Shown here one piece after another: positions 1 through 9,882 of a stretch of 64,000 nt of DNA. The translations under genes and the position numbers were made by a program. The notes below the pieces were generated by a model, which did not search any database, had not been told where the DNA came from, and saw only the letters and a list, made by a program, of their open reading frames with translations. Position 1 is the stretch's first letter; the number at the start of each line of letters is the position of its first letter. This stretch comes from an uncultured Clostridia bacterium. GTDB lineage: Bacteria; Bacillota; Clostridia; UBA1381. Location: assembly GCA_944391225.1 (NCBI GenBank), contig CALXSS010000007.1:1-64000 (forward strand). The letters are read 5' to 3'.

Positions 1-47
1 TTTGCACAAATAGACGCTACAACCCGCATAGCTGCTAAGGTTTTCAT
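1..47 (-). CDS. Possible N-terminus of a secreted protein (partial, runs off the window)
   Basis: An ATG at 47 on the minus strand opens a frame that reads MKTLAAMRVVASICA before leaving the window. A Lys followed by a hydrophobic stretch resembles the start of a signal peptide. No good ribosome binding site lies directly upstream; an in-frame GTG at 65 is an alternative start. A strong promoter lies at 143-171. Too little is visible to assign a function. Confidence 0.3.
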   Translation of the reverse strand, partial: MKTLAAMRVVASICA

Positions 48-142
48 AGTAATACGTAAAAACACTTTACACTACCAACACGAAACCCTTTTACATGACT
101 ACATTATATAGAGTAACCTCCTTTCAATATCCTCTTATAGTC

Positions 143-171
143 ATTATAACAGATAAATACTATGTATTCAA
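143..171 (-). promoter_or_regulatory. Sigma-A type promoter reading leftward
   Basis: On the minus strand TTGAAT (166-171) and TATAAT (143-148) are separated by 17 bases. A full ribosome binding site AAAGGAGG follows at 117-124, but the ATG 12 bases after it is followed at once by TAG. The transcript probably serves the gene leaving the window at its left edge. Confidence 0.55.
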
Positions 172-282
172 TACTAATTTTAGGGTATAATAACCAAAGA
201 ATATTGTAATATTTGTATATGATTACCCGAAACAGCGTGAACTGATGGATTTTTGACACGAATGAAAATTTACGCTGCATTG

Positions 283-340
283 GCTGCGCAAATTATGCTG
301 GCGGATAATATCCGCACCTACAACCCCAACATTTAAATGA
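283..340. repeat. Partial, degenerate copy of dispersed repeat family A
   Basis: The segment keeps the GGCGGATA-ATATCCGC palindrome and the CCCAACATTT tail that end the family A copies at 21031-21177 and 56914-57060. The first half of the element is missing. The rest of 172-342 shows no gene. Confidence 0.5.
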
Positions 341-342
341 AA

Positions 343-371
343 CAAAAAAACAGCGCGGAAAACCCGCGCTG
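343..371 (-). terminator. Rho-independent terminator of the ribosomal cluster
   Basis: A perfect 8-bp stem CAGCGCGG/CCGCGCTG (351-358 with 364-371) with a 5-base loop is followed on the minus strand by a run of eight Ts. It lies 14 bases after the rplQ stop codon and closes the long leftward operon. Confidence 0.88.
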
Positions 372-385
372 TAAAATATATCAAA

Positions 386-730
386 TTAGTCAACAAGCTC
401 AAGAATTGCCATCTGAGCGCCGTCGCCGCGGCGTTCGCCAAGCTTATATATTCTTGTGTATCCGCCGTTTCTGTCGGCATACTTAGGAGCGATCTCGCTG
501 AACAGCTTTGTTACAACGTCCTCCTTTGTGATGAATGCCAATGCCTGACGGCGTGCTGCAAGTGTGCCCTTCTTACCAAGAGTAATCATCTTTTCAGCCA
601 TGCTTCTTGTTTCCTTTGCTCTTGTAACAGTTGTTGTCATCTTACCGTTCTCCAAGAAGCTTGTTACCTGGTTGCGAAGCAATGCTCTTCTCTGATCTGT
701 GGGCATGCCCAATTTTCTCTGTCCCGGCAT
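386..730 (-). CDS. rplQ: 50S ribosomal protein L17
   Basis: The 114-residue product begins [14 protein letters not shown] and ends with the [19 protein letters not shown] tail typical of bacterial L17, which binds 23S rRNA near the exit-tunnel side of the large subunit. Length is normal. An AAGGAGG site lies 8 bases before ATG. It is the last gene of the alpha-type segment, 12 bases after rpoA, and is followed by a terminator. Confidence 0.97.
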   Translation of the reverse strand: MPGQRKLGMPTDQRRALLRNQVTSFLENGKMTTTVTRAKETRSMAEKMITLGKKGTLAARRQALAFITKEDVVTKLFSEIAPKYADRNGGYTRIYKLGERRGDGAQMAILELVD

Positions 731-742
731 AACCGTACCTCC

Positions 743-1693
743 TTAATCTTCTTCTTTCTTAAGGTAAAGACCTAATCCATTCAATTTGTTAATGACTTCT
801 TCAAGCGACTTTCTTCCGAGGTTTCTTACCTTCATCATGTCTTCCTCTGACTTGTTTGTAAGATCCTCTACAGTATTTATACCTGCGCGCTTTAAGCAGT
901 TGTATGAACGCACTGACAGATCCAGTTCTTCAATGGTCATTTCAAGAACCTTTTCCTTCTTGTTCTCTTCCTTTTCAACGATAACTTCCGTATTCTTAGC
1001 ATCCTCTGAAAGATCAACGAACAGCATGAGCAGCTCGTTCATGATCTTTGCCGCGAGAGATACGGCATCGTCCGGCTTGATTGTGCCGTTTGTCCATACT
1101 TCAACAGTCAGCTCCTCGCGGTCAGTGTACTGACCAACGCGGACATTGTCAACTGTATAGTTTACCTTTGTTACAGGTGTGTATATAGAGTCGACCGGTA
1201 TTACTCCGATTACCGGCTGCAATTCAGCCTTGTTCTTTTCAGCCGAAACATAGCCTCTGCCTCTTGAGAGAGTGATCTCAGCATATAATCTCGCGTCTGA
1301 ATTCAATGTTGCGATATGCAGATCAGGATTGAAAAACTCAACATCACTGTCGCACTTTATATCGCCGGCTGTAATCTCCTGCGCGCCCTTAGCATCTATA
1401 TAAACAGTCTTTACTCCATCGCCGTGGAGCTTTATAGCCATTTTCTTGATGTTCAGTATAATTTCGGTTACATCCTCAACAACACCGGGAACTGTTGAAA
1501 ATTCATGCTGCACTCCGTCTATCTTGATAGATGTTGCCGCAGCGCCCGGGAGTGATGATAACAGAATTCTTCTGAGTGAGTTACCAAGCGTTGTGCCATA
1601 GCCGCGCTCAAGCGGTCCTACAACAAATCTGCCGTATCTTCCGTCGTCACTCAATTCCGCACATTCAATATTTGGCTTTTCCATTTCTATCAT
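743..1693 (-). CDS. rpoA: DNA-directed RNA polymerase alpha subunit
   Basis: 316 residues from [10 protein letters not shown]. The N-terminal dimerisation domain carries [21 protein letters not shown] near residues 30-50. The C-terminal domain has the helix-hairpin-helix segment [20 protein letters not shown], which contacts UP elements and activators. A longer frame exists to 1711, but it would place the GGAGG site inside the gene, so the ATG at 1693 is chosen. It assembles beta and beta-prime into RNA polymerase. It lies 150 bases after rpsD; that gap holds a stable hairpin. Confidence 0.97.
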   Translation of the reverse strand: MIEMEKPNIECAELSDDGRYGRFVVGPLERGYGTTLGNSLRRILLSSLPGAAATSIKIDGVQHEFSTVPGVVEDVTEIILNIKKMAIKLHGDGVKTVYIDAKGAQEITAGDIKCDSDVEFFNPDLHIATLNSDARLYAEITLSRGRGYVSAEKNKAELQPVIGVIPVDSIYTPVTKVNYTVDNVRVGQYTDREELTVEVWTNGTIKPDDAVSLAAKIMNELLMLFVDLSEDAKNTEVIVEKEENKKEKVLEMTIEELDLSVRSYNCLKRAGINTVEDLTNKSEEDMMKVRNLGRKSLEEVINKLNGLGLYLKKEED

Positions 1694-1802
1694 ATCGGAA
1701 CCCTCCTTCACTAATTAACCGGCTGTGTTGTTCAGCCTGTCATATAACATATTCATATCCACTTACCGAGGGTAACGTGTAACCTTTACGCCGCATATAT
1801 GC

Positions 1803-1827
1803 CCGGATATATATACAATATATCCGG
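1803..1827 (-). other. Hairpin in the rpsD-rpoA spacer
   Basis: CCGGATATAT (1803-1812) pairs perfectly with ATATATCCGG (1818-1827) around a 5-base loop. No T-run follows on the minus strand, so it is not a standard terminator. It may be an mRNA processing or stabilising element in the 150-base gap before rpoA. Confidence 0.5.
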
Positions 1828-1843
1828 ATGCGTATCGGTTTTA

Positions 1844-2437
1844 TTATTTTGAATAAAGCTCGACAATAAGGTGTTCCTCAACGTCGTAGTCGATGTCTTC
1901 TCTATCAGCAAGCTGGAGAACTCTGCCCTCGAGCTTGTTCTTGTCCATGCTGAGCCACTTAGGAATAACTCTCTTTTCGTTTTCTTCAACGATCTGCTTG
2001 ATTCTTACTGAACTCTTGCTCTTTTCTCTGACAGCAACAACATCACCAGGCTTTACAAGATATGACGGAATATCTACCTTGTGTCCGTTTACGAGGATGT
2101 GGCCGTGGTTTACTATCTGACGAGCCTCTTTACGCGTATTCGCAAGACCAAGTCTGAATACAACGTTATCAAGTCTTGATTCGAGGATCTGGAGAAGGTT
2201 CTGACCTGCGATACCTTCCTGCTTTGTAGCCATTACGTAATACTTTCTGAACTGCTTCTCAAGTACGCCGTAAATGAACTTAACCTTCTGCTTTTCGTTG
2301 AGCTGGATTCCGTATTCCGACTGCTTCTTTCTTGACTGCTTCGGATTTCTTCTTGTGCTCTTATCATAACCCATAACCGACGGTTCAATGCCAAGAGTCT
2401 TACATCTCTTAACTATCGGCTGCATATTTCTTGCCAT
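1844..2437 (-). CDS. rpsD: 30S ribosomal protein S4
   Basis: 197 residues starting [19 protein letters not shown], the form found in Clostridia. It has a single N-terminal Cys instead of the four-Cys zinc site, so it is the zinc-free type. The S4 RNA-binding domain ([21 protein letters not shown]) spans roughly residues 90-155. It nucleates assembly of the small subunit body on 16S rRNA. It lies in the alpha-type segment between rpsK and rpoA. Confidence 0.97.
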   Translation of the reverse strand: MARNMQPIVKRCKTLGIEPSVMGYDKSTRRNPKQSRKKQSEYGIQLNEKQKVKFIYGVLEKQFRKYYVMATKQEGIAGQNLLQILESRLDNVVFRLGLANTRKEARQIVNHGHILVNGHKVDIPSYLVKPGDVVAVREKSKSSVRIKQIVEENEKRVIPKWLSMDKNKLEGRVLQLADREDIDYDVEEHLIVELYSK

Positions 2438-2474
2438 GCTTTTAACCTCCTATACAATTCACTTATACGACTGA

Positions 2475-2873
2475 TCAGACTCTTCTTCTCTTCGGCGGTC
2501 TGCATCCGTTATGCGGGATCGGTGTTACGTCCTTGATCATTGTAACACTAAGACCTGATGCCTCAAGAGCTCTGATAGCTGATTCACGACCAGCTCCCGG
2601 TCCTTTTACGTATACTTCAACAGTCTTCATGCCGTGCTCCTTAGCAACCTTAGCTGCTGTCTCGGCAGCTGTCTGTGCAGCGAACGGAGTGCTCTTTCTT
2701 GAACCTCTGAAGCCAAGTCCGCCTGCACTTGCCCATGAAATTGCATTTCCGGCAGTATCAGTGATTGTAACTATTGTATTATTAAAGGTTGAGCGGATAT
2801 GAGCTGCACCCTTTTCAACATTCTTTCTATCACGACGACGTGTGCGTGTAGTTTTCTTTGCTACTTTAGCCAT
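2475..2873 (-). CDS. rpsK: 30S ribosomal protein S11
   Basis: 132 residues; a basic N-terminus ([13 protein letters not shown]) is followed by [17 protein letters not shown] and the C-terminal [16 protein letters not shown]11 sits on the platform of the small subunit and contacts mRNA near the Shine-Dalgarno helix. It lies 18 bases downstream of rpsM with its own strong ribosome binding site. Confidence 0.97.
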   Translation of the reverse strand: MAKVAKKTTRTRRRDRKNVEKGAAHIRSTFNNTIVTITDTAGNAISWASAGGLGFRGSRKSTPFAAQTAAETAAKVAKEHGMKTVEVYVKGPGAGRESAIRALEASGLSVTMIKDVTPIPHNGCRPPKRRRV

Positions 2874-2891
2874 TATTGAGTCCCTCCTTAA

Positions 2892-3260
2892 TTATTTCTT
2901 TTTACCTGCTATGGTCTTTGCTGGACCTTTGCGGGTTCTGGCATTATTCTTTGTGTTCTGTCCTCTTACAGGAAGGCCCTTTCTGTGTCTGATTCCACGG
3001 TAACAGCCGATTTCCATCAGACGCTTAATGTCCAAAGCAACCTGTCTTCTCAGATCGCCCTCAACCGTATATTCTCTGTCAATGGTTTCACGGAGCTTAT
3101 TTACCTCCGCGTCTGTAAGGTCCTTAACTCTTGTATCCGGATTAATGCCGTTCTGAGCGAGTATCTTCTGACTGCTCTTGAGGCCTATTCCGTAGATATA
3201 AGTAAGACCGATTTCAACTCTCTTATCTCTTGGTAAGTCAACACCTGCTATTCTTGCCAT
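2892..3260 (-). CDS. rpsM: 30S ribosomal protein S13
   Basis: 122 residues: [26 protein letters not shown], a helix-two-turn-helix motif, and the basic tail [23 protein letters not shown] that reaches the P-site tRNA. The preceding spacer (3261-3428) is unusually long for this cluster. It holds a GC-rich hairpin and an AT-rich stretch that could be a weak internal promoter or leader. Confidence 0.97.
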   Translation of the reverse strand: MARIAGVDLPRDKRVEIGLTYIYGIGLKSSQKILAQNGINPDTRVKDLTDAEVNKLRETIDREYTVEGDLRRQVALDIKRLMEIGCYRGIRHRKGLPVRGQNTKNNARTRKGPAKTIAGKKK

Positions 3261-3428
3261 ACTTTTCTACACCTCCATTAAAGATATCATCAAAAAATTA
3301 TATAGTGTTGTGTGACTTCTATTTTCAAGCTCCGCAACACGCTGACCTGACCGGCATGTATGGTTGTGCCGATAAAGCGAGCCGCTGCGGCAGCCGCACT
3401 TGAACAAGTCATTATCAAATTAAAGTAA

Positions 3429-3781
<353 letters not shown>

Positions 3782-3795
3782 ATTATCTACTCCTT

Positions 3796-4053
3796 TTATG
3801 AGCTTCTTCGAGCTAATATTCTGCGTATCATATGATCCTCGAGAGTACCGTTTTCCAAACACTCTACGATCTCATCTGAAATTTCATAACTTCCCTGAAC
3901 GTGCTTGATCTTTTTCTTTTTGAGTCGTTCAAGACGTCTTGTTTTGCCGTCGGCAACATATATATAATTGCCCTCGGCGCGGATAACCAAATATTCCGTT
4001 CCCTTGTCACGCCCAGCCTTTGAGCGCACAAGCTGCCCGGTCCTGTACTCCAT
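3796..4053 (-). CDS. KOW-domain RNA-binding protein of the map-infA interval
   Basis: 85 residues: [20 protein letters not shown] is a KOW-type motif, followed by the basic patch [16 protein letters not shown]. Clostridia often carry this small L14e-like KOW protein between map and infA. Its role is not established; the position suggests a ribosome-associated or RNA-binding job. It starts 10 bases after the map stop codon, so it is probably co-translated with it. Confidence 0.8.
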   Translation of the reverse strand: MEYRTGQLVRSKAGRDKGTEYLVIRAEGNYIYVADGKTRRLERLKKKKIKHVQGSYEISDEIVECLENGTLEDHMIRRILARRSS

Positions 4054-4063
4054 AGTACACCTC

Positions 4064-4810
4064 TTACAGAGTCAGTATCTCGCAGCCCTCGCGAGTTACA
4101 ATAACCGTATTCTCATAGTGGGCAGCTAAAGACCCGTCATCCGTTACAACTGTCCAGTCATCATCAAGCACACTTACATGATAATCACCTGCTGTTACCA
4201 TCGGCTCAATTGCGAGCGCCATACCCGCGGCAAGCTTCACGCCATGTCCCGCCTTGCCGAAGTTTGGAACGCTTGGATCCTCATGCATTGATCTGCCTAT
4301 GCCGTGACCGACCAGGTCACGCACAACTCCGAACCCGTTCGATTCAACGTAATTCTGAATTGCTGATGAAACGTCACCGAGTTTAGCGCCATGCTTCACC
4401 ATTTTGATCCCCTCAAAGAAACTCTGCTTTGTTACATCGATAAGCCTCTGAGCCTCATCGCTGATCTTGCCTACCGCAAAGGTCCTTGCGGCGTCGGAAT
4501 GCCAGCCATCAAGTATGCAGCCCATGTCTATGCTTATAATGTCACCGTCGCACAAGATTCTGTGCTTTGACGGAATGCCATGAACAACCTCGTCGTTGAC
4601 TGACGCGCAGATTGTTGCGGGGTATCCGTTATAATTGAGGAAATTTGGCGTAGCGCCATGCTTTTTATAAAAATTGTATGCTATCGTGTCCAGCTCCTTG
4701 GTTGATACTCCGGGCTTTACATGCTCCTCAAGTATCGAGAAAAGCTCCTTTGTGAGCTTGCACGATTCGCGCATTTTCTGTATCTGCTTGGATGATTTAA
4801 TAGAGATCAT
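4064..4810 (-). CDS. map: Methionine aminopeptidase type I
   Basis: 248 residues. It removes the initiator Met from nascent proteins using two metal ions. Visible metal-ligand segments are SIDMGCILDGWHSDAART (two Asp), DLVGHGIGRSMHEDP (His), and the Glu residues of AIEPMV and AHYENTV. The start MISIKSSKQIQKMRES at 4810 is preceded by GGAGAG. It begins 4 bases after the adk stop codon, so translational coupling is likely. Confidence 0.96.
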   Translation of the reverse strand: MISIKSSKQIQKMRESCKLTKELFSILEEHVKPGVSTKELDTIAYNFYKKHGATPNFLNYNGYPATICASVNDEVVHGIPSKHRILCDGDIISIDMGCILDGWHSDAARTFAVGKISDEAQRLIDVTKQSFFEGIKMVKHGAKLGDVSSAIQNYVESNGFGVVRDLVGHGIGRSMHEDPSVPNFGKAGHGVKLAAGMALAIEPMVTAGDYHVSVLDDDWTVVTDDGSLAAHYENTVIVTREGCEILTL

Positions 4811-4814
4811 CTGA

Positions 4815-5453
4815 TCACTCTCCAAGCTGAAGAGCCTTAGCCACATTTGCTGTTGTATCCTTGAGCTCTTCCTCGCCCTTTGCTACGGCAAGTATTCCCT
4901 TAGCCTCATAATATTTCTTTATAGGCTCGGTCTGCTCATGATAAACGTTCAGACGATTCTGGATAGTCTCCGGAACATCATCCTTACGCTGTATAAGCTC
5001 GCCGCCGCAGCTGTCGCATATTCCGTCCACTGCCGGCTTCTTTGATACGATGTTGTAAGGAGCTCCGCACTTTGAGCACTCGCGTCTTGATGAAAGTCTC
5101 TCAACGATCTTCTCATCCTCGACCTCGAGCAGAAGCACCTTGTCTATCTCAACACCGGCGTCGTCAAGCGCCTTAGCCTGCGCCGTTGTGCGAGGGAATC
5201 CATCAAGGATAAATCCCTTTTCGCAGTCGGGCTGTGAAAGCCTTTGCTTAACGATCTCAACAATTACCTCGTCCGGTACAAGCTTACCGTCGTTTATATA
5301 CTTCTCGGCAAGCTTACCGACCTCGGTCTGTTCTTTGATGGCGGTTCTGAGCATCAAGCCTGTTGATATTGTGCTGATGCCGAGCTTCTTTTCGAGAATT
5401 TCGCCCTGAGTTCCTTTTCCTGCTCCTGGGGGTCCCATAAGAATAAGTTTCAT
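4815..5453 (-). CDS. adk: Adenylate kinase (zinc-lid form)
   Basis: 212 residues; catalyses ATP + AMP = 2 ADP. P-loop GPPGAGKGTQ near residue 7, the DGFPRT NMP-binding segment, and a lid with CSKCGAP...CDSCGGEL giving a four-Cys zinc site as in Gram-positive enzymes. ATG at 5459 (adding Met-Thr) is an equally possible start, because AAAGG lies 6 bases before it. It follows secY in the conserved order. Confidence 0.96.
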   Translation of the reverse strand: MKLILMGPPGAGKGTQGEILEKKLGISTISTGLMLRTAIKEQTEVGKLAEKYINDGKLVPDEVIVEIVKQRLSQPDCEKGFILDGFPRTTAQAKALDDAGVEIDKVLLLEVEDEKIVERLSSRRECSKCGAPYNIVSKKPAVDGICDSCGGELIQRKDDVPETIQNRLNVYHEQTEPIKKYYEAKGILAVAKGEEELKDTTANVAKALQLGE

Positions 5454-5581
5454 AGTCATGCCCTGCCTTTCTGTGTCTTGCACAAAATAATTTGGTTGAT
5501 CTTAACTATATATTTGCTTAACCGCCATCCGGCAGTTAAGCTAAAGCAGCCTTGCCGCTTTAACCCATGCCTGACGATTTA

Positions 5582-6901
5582 TTAAAGGAATCCTTTGTAA
5601 TGACGCATTACCATCTGGGATTCGATCTGTTTTACTGTTTCGAGCGCTACGCCGACCATGATCAGAAGTGATGTACCACCGATCTGGAGCGACATATTTC
5701 CTGTGATGCTTCCCACTATTACCGGAAGTACCGCGATTATACCAAGGAACAATGAACCGATAAGGTTAAGTCTTGATGTGATCTTTGAAATAAAATCGCT
5801 TGTTGGCTTGCCGGGACGTATTCCCGGGATATATCCGCCGCTCTTTTTAATGTTGTTCGACATTTCTATCGGATTGAACTGAATTGTCGAATAGAAATAA
5901 GTGAAGAATATTATCAACAGGAAGTAAAGTATTCCGTATACTACTGTTGTCCATACCGGACCTGTTGATGAAAGACAGTTCAGGATAGTTCCGCCCACTC
6001 CTGTTGACGGTACGTTACCGCCGTTGAGAAGTCTTACTATCGTTGACGGGAATGCCATGATCGATGATGCGAAGATGATCGGCATAACACCGCCGGCAGC
6101 TACCTTGATCGGTATATTCGTGCTCTGACCGCCGTACATTTTTCTTCCTACAACACGCTTTGCATACTGAACTGCTATTCTTCTTTCAGCATTTGTGAAG
6201 TATACTACAAGCGTGATAGCTGCTATTGCAACTGCAAGGATCACAACAGCCTCAAGTATACCCATTGCGCTGTAGCCTGTACCTGTTACATAAGTAGCGT
6301 ATACCTGCTTAGCAGCTGACGGTATTCTTGAAACGATACCGGCAAAAATGATCATTGACACACCATTGCCGAGACCCTTTTCTGTGATCTGCTCGCCGAT
6401 CCAAACGATGAACGCTGTGCCGGCTGTGAATGTGAGAACTATTACAAAGAACGTGAGCACGCTCGGGTTTGTAATAGCTGTTCCCATGTTATACAAGGTT
6501 ACGTACAAGCCCGCGCCCTGAACGAATGCGAGGATTATACCAAGATACCTTGTGATCTTATTGATCTTCTTTCTGCCCTCAACGCCTTCCTTAGCCAGTC
6601 GCTCCAGCGATGGTATTGCCACTGTCAATAACTGGATAATAATTGATGCGTTGATATATGGCGAAACACCCATTGCAAGCACGGTTGCCTGTGAGAAAGC
6701 ACCACCGGTGAAGGTATCGAACAATGTGAACAGGTCCATACCGCCGCCGCCTCCTGCAAGGAATGCCTGCATTGCTTCCTTACTCAGATACGGAACAGGA
6801 ATATGCGCTCCGAATCTGAAAACGATAAGCATGAACAAAGTGAATAAGATTCTGCGTCTCAAATCAGGAATTTTCCAAGCGTTTCTGATTGTTTCGAGCA
6901 T
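5582..6901 (-). CDS. secY: Protein translocase subunit SecY
   Basis: 439 residues with the ten membrane helices of the SecYEG channel. The start is MLETIRNAWKIPDLRRRILFT. The conserved cytoplasmic loop KRVVGRKMYGGQ and the YIPGIRPGKPT motif are present. It is the pore for secretion of the many signal-peptide proteins in this window. Only one base separates it from the rplO stop codon. Confidence 0.97.
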   Translation of the reverse strand: MLETIRNAWKIPDLRRRILFTLFMLIVFRFGAHIPVPYLSKEAMQAFLAGGGGGMDLFTLFDTFTGGAFSQATVLAMGVSPYINASIIIQLLTVAIPSLERLAKEGVEGRKKINKITRYLGIILAFVQGAGLYVTLYNMGTAITNPSVLTFFVIVLTFTAGTAFIVWIGEQITEKGLGNGVSMIIFAGIVSRIPSAAKQVYATYVTGTGYSAMGILEAVVILAVAIAAITLVVYFTNAERRIAVQYAKRVVGRKMYGGQSTNIPIKVAAGGVMPIIFASSIMAFPSTIVRLLNGGNVPSTGVGGTILNCLSSTGPVWTTVVYGILYFLLIIFFTYFYSTIQFNPIEMSNNIKKSGGYIPGIRPGKPTSDFISKITSRLNLIGSLFLGIIAVLPVIVGSITGNMSLQIGGTSLLIMVGVALETVKQIESQMVMRHYKGFL

Positions 6902-6902
6902 C

Positions 6903-7343
6903 TTACATCACCTCAGCCTTTCCGCCTGCCTTTTCTATTTTTTCTTTAGCTGACTCGCTGATCTTTGCAACCTTTACGTTCAGCCTCTTTGTAACTTCGC
7001 CTCTGCCAAGGAGCTTTACTCCATCGCACTTCTTACTGATTATACCCTTTTCGAGCATTGTCTCAGCTGTTACCTCGTCACCGTCGTTGAATCTGTCGAG
7101 TACCTCAACGTTTACTGAAACATACTTCTTCGCAAATATGTTTGTGAAACCACGCTTTGGCAGACGTCTGTACAACGGCATCTGACCGCCTTCAAATCCC
7201 GGTCTTACGTTACCGCCGCTTCTTGCCTTCTGACCCTTGTGACCTCTGCCTGAAGTCTTACCAACGCCTGAACCTATTCCGCGGCCAACGATCTTTTTTC
7301 TGTGAGTTGAGCCTGCTACAGGCTTCAAATCTTCGATTCTCAT
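6903..7343 (-). CDS. rplO: 50S ribosomal protein L15
   Basis: 146 residues from [20 protein letters not shown]. The Gly/Arg/Lys-rich N-terminal half ([34 protein letters not shown]) threads into 23S rRNA. The frame is open to 7364, but a GGGGAGG site 7 bases before the ATG at 7343 fixes the start. Confidence 0.97.
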   Translation of the reverse strand: MRIEDLKPVAGSTHRKKIVGRGIGSGVGKTSGRGHKGQKARSGGNVRPGFEGGQMPLYRRLPKRGFTNIFAKKYVSVNVEVLDRFNDGDEVTAETMLEKGIISKKCDGVKLLGRGEVTKRLNVKVAKISESAKEKIEKAGGKAEVM

Positions 7344-7360
7344 TCGCTGCACCTCCCCGC

Positions 7361-7540
7361 TCAAATTTCTTCAACTGTTACAAGGTGCGAAACCCTGTTT
7401 ATCATTCCTCTGATCTGCGGGTTGTCTTCATGCTCAACAACCGAACGGATCTTCTTAAGGCCAAGAGCTTCAACAGTCTTTATCTGATTCTGCTTTCTGC
7501 CGATTGTGCTCTTAACCAAAGTAATCTTTAATTTAGCCAT
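7361..7540 (-). CDS. rpmD: 50S ribosomal protein L30
   Basis: A 59-residue frame beginning [19 protein letters not shown] and ending with [10 protein letters not shown], the compact bacterial L30. It lies between rpsE and rplO as in other Firmicutes. The AAAGGAA site lies upstream of ATG 7540. The stop codon overlaps the leader of rplO. Confidence 0.95.
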   Translation of the reverse strand: MAKLKITLVKSTIGRKQNQIKTVEALGLKKIRSVVEHEDNPQIRGMINRVSHLVTVEEI

Positions 7541-7589
7541 ACTTAAACCATTCCTTTCTGTTAATGTGGATCAGCTAATCACAGAACCA

Positions 7590-8093
7590 TTAACCTCTGA
7601 TCTGGTCTACGGTCTTGCCGCGAAGCCTTGAAACTTCTTCTATGCTCTTCAATTCCGACAGACCCTGAATAGTAGCATTTACTACGTTACGCTTGTTGTT
7701 TGAACGCAGACATTTTGTTCTTATATCCTTTATGCCTGCAAGCTCAAGAACGGCACGAGCAGCGCCGCCGGCGATAACACCGGTACCTTCTTTAGCCGGC
7801 TTAAGGAGAACCTTACCTGCGCCGTCCACACCGATAACTTCGTGCGGAATGGTGGTACCTACGAGCGGAACTCTGATGAGGTTCTTCTTTGCAGCTTCGA
7901 TTCCCTTTCTTATAGCGTCCGGGATTTCAGCAGCCTTACCCTGTCCGCAGCCTACTATACCGTTGCCGTCTCCGACTACAACAAGAGCGCTGAATCTGAA
8001 AGTTCTACCGCCCTTAACAACCTTAGCAACTCGGTTGATGGCTACAACGTTCTCTTCCAGCTCTAAATCTTTAGCGTCTATTCTTTCAGTCAC
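7590..8093 (-). CDS. rpsE: 30S ribosomal protein S5
   Basis: 167 residues. The S5 N-terminal double-stranded RNA-binding domain covers about residues 14-80 ([21 protein letters not shown]), followed by the C-terminal domain with [18 protein letters not shown]5 helps control decoding accuracy and mRNA entry. Confidence 0.97.
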   Translation of the reverse strand: MTERIDAKDLELEENVVAINRVAKVVKGGRTFRFSALVVVGDGNGIVGCGQGKAAEIPDAIRKGIEAAKKNLIRVPLVGTTIPHEVIGVDGAGKVLLKPAKEGTGVIAGGAARAVLELAGIKDIRTKCLRSNNKRNVVNATIQGLSELKSIEEVSRLRGKTVDQIRG

Positions 8094-8112
8094 TTGACTT
8101 ATCCTCCTTCTG

Positions 8113-8472
8113 TTAGAATTCTAAGCCGCCTTCTCTTGCGCCTTCAGCAAGAGCAGCAACTCTACCGTGATATACGTAACCGCCTCTGTCAAATACAACC
8201 GCCTTGATGCCGGCTGCAACGGCCTTTTCTGCAACAGCCTTGCCGACTGCCTTTGCGCCTTCAACGTTACCGCCGTAGCCCTCGAAGCCCTTGTCAAGAC
8301 TTGATGCTGATACGAGTGTAACGCCGTTTACATCATCGATTACCTGAGCGTATATATGGTTTAAGCTTCTGAATACGTTAAGACGAGGTCTCTCCGCAGT
8401 ACCGGAGATGTTCTTTCTTACTCTGTAATGACGCTTAATTCTTGCCTGATTTTTATCTTTCTTCTTTATCAT
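8113..8472 (-). CDS. rplR: 50S ribosomal protein L18
   Basis: 119 residues with a basic start ([20 protein letters not shown]) and [25 protein letters not shown], ending [24 protein letters not shown]18 carries 5S rRNA into the large subunit together with L5. Confidence 0.97.
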   Translation of the reverse strand: MIKKKDKNQARIKRHYRVRKNISGTAERPRLNVFRSLNHIYAQVIDDVNGVTLVSASSLDKGFEGYGGNVEGAKAVGKAVAEKAVAAGIKAVVFDRGGYVYHGRVAALAEGAREGGLEF

Positions 8473-8492
8473 TATAAGAACACTCCTTTCAA

Positions 8493-9041
8493 TTATTTCT
8501 TCTTAGCTCCTGCTTTTCCTTCTTTACGTCTGATGTGCTCATCAGCATACTTTATACCCTTGCCCTTATACGGCTCCGGAGCTCTGAAGCTTCTGATCTT
8601 AGCAGCAACTGCGCCGACACGCTCCTTGTTTGCACCCTTAACGAGTATCTGGTTCGGCTGTGGAACCTCGATCGTGATTCCCTCTTCTGCCTCATACTCG
8701 ACCGGATGTGAATAGCCAAGTCCTAATGTGAGGACCTTGCCCTTCATCTGTGCTCTGTAACCAACACCGTTGATCTCAAGAGCCTTTGTGAAGCCGTCGG
8801 TAACACCGATTATCATGTTGTTTATAAGTGTTCTTGTAAGACCATGAAGTGATCTGTGAAGCTTGTCATCTGACGGTCTTACTACTGTCAGCTGATTGTC
8901 TTCGATAACTATCTTCATATCTGGATGAAGTGTTCTTGTCAAAGTTTCCTTTGCACCCTTTACAGTGATAACATTATCGCCTGTAACGTCTACCGTAACT
9001 CCCGCAGGAATTGTGATAGGCAGTCTACCTATTCTTGACAT
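8493..9041 (-). CDS. rplF: 50S ribosomal protein L6
   Basis: 182 residues, two L6 folds. [15 protein letters not shown] is the N-terminus and the C-terminal repeat holds [27 protein letters not shown], which binds 23S rRNA near the sarcin-ricin loop. An unusually long spacer (9042-9184) separates it from rpsH. Confidence 0.97.
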   Translation of the reverse strand: MSRIGRLPITIPAGVTVDVTGDNVITVKGAKETLTRTLHPDMKIVIEDNQLTVVRPSDDKLHRSLHGLTRTLINNMIIGVTDGFTKALEINGVGYRAQMKGKVLTLGLGYSHPVEYEAEEGITIEVPQPNQILVKGANKERVGAVAAKIRSFRAPEPYKGKGIKYADEHIRRKEGKAGAKKK

Positions 9042-9142
9042 AGGATTTTCCTCCTTAACTTAAATTCTCTCTGCATACATTGCAGGTTTTCAGTTATATA
9101 TAACCCTTATGGGCTATTTACAATATTTCCGCCTCTCGGCGC

Positions 9143-9167
9143 GGGCGTGTGCTGTATAAGCACGCCC
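9143..9167 (-). other. Hairpin in the rpsH-rplF spacer
   Basis: GGGCGTG (9143-9149) pairs with CACGCCC (9161-9167) around an 11-base loop within the 143-base gap between rpsH and rplF. Most spacers in this cluster are under 50 bases. No T-run follows, so it is not a terminator; RNA processing or a ribosomal-protein-binding site are options. Confidence 0.45.
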
Positions 9168-9184
9168 TTAAAACCTTTTCGCTA

Positions 9185-9583
9185 TTACCAAACAAATGCG
9201 AGTACCTCGCCGCCGATGTGCTCCTTGCGAGCTTCCTTATCGGTCATGATACCCTTTGATGTTGATACGATAGCTGTTCCGAGACCCTTCAATACTCTTG
9301 GCATCTCGTCTGCGCCGGCATAAAATCTGAGACCCGGCTTTGAAACTCTCTTGAGTCCTGATATTACCTTTTCACCTGAGGGGCTGTACTTAAGAGTGAT
9401 TCTGATTACACCCTGCTTGCCGTCCTCTATGATCTGATAGCTCTTTATATAACCTTCGTTAGCAAGAATTTCTACGATAGCCTTTTTCACCTTTGATGAC
9501 GGACAATCAACCGTTTCGTGCTTTGAAGTGTTAGCATTTCTGATTCTTGTAAGCAAGTCTGCGATAGGATCAGTGATTTGCAT
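9185..9583 (-). CDS. rpsH: 30S ribosomal protein S8
   Basis: 132 residues from [18 protein letters not shown] to [22 protein letters not shown]8 binds the central domain of 16S rRNA; in Escherichia coli it also represses the spc operon. The ending GGEVLAFVW is characteristic of the family. Confidence 0.97.
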   Translation of the reverse strand: MQITDPIADLLTRIRNANTSKHETVDCPSSKVKKAIVEILANEGYIKSYQIIEDGKQGVIRITLKYSPSGEKVISGLKRVSKPGLRFYAGADEMPRVLKGLGTAIVSTSKGIMTDKEARKEHIGGEVLAFVW

Positions 9584-9674
9584 TTAGTTTACCTCCTTCC
9601 GCGGCGACAGTCAGTTCACCGCTGACGTGTTTACGGATCCGTTGATCCGTACATATATCCGATATTATGGTTAA

Positions 9675-9860
9675 TTACCAGCTTGCCTTCTTAACACCCG
9701 GGATCTGACCCTTGTATGCAAGCTCTCTGAAACAGATACGGCAGATGCCGAACTTGCGCAGATATGCATGTGGTCTTCCGCAGATCTTACATCTTGTGTA
9801 GAACTGTGTCGAATACTTCGGTGTTCTCTGCTGTTTAACCTTCATAGATGTTTTAGCCAT
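9675..9860 (-). CDS. rpsN: 30S ribosomal protein S14, zinc-binding type Z
   Basis: 61 residues; the short type Z form with C-x2-C-x12-C-x2-C ([20 protein letters not shown]). S14 is part of the head of the small subunit. The usual order rplE-rpsN-rpsH is kept. Confidence 0.97.
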   Translation of the reverse strand: MAKTSMKVKQQRTPKYSTQFYTRCKICGRPHAYLRKFGICRICFRELAYKGQIPGVKKASW

Positions 9861-9882
9861 GATTTGTTCCTCCTTTTACGAA

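Noticed and set aside
223-480. An 85-codon minus-strand frame across the rplQ 3' end
   Set aside because: It crosses the rplQ terminator and the partial repeat, has no ribosome binding site, and resembles nothing.
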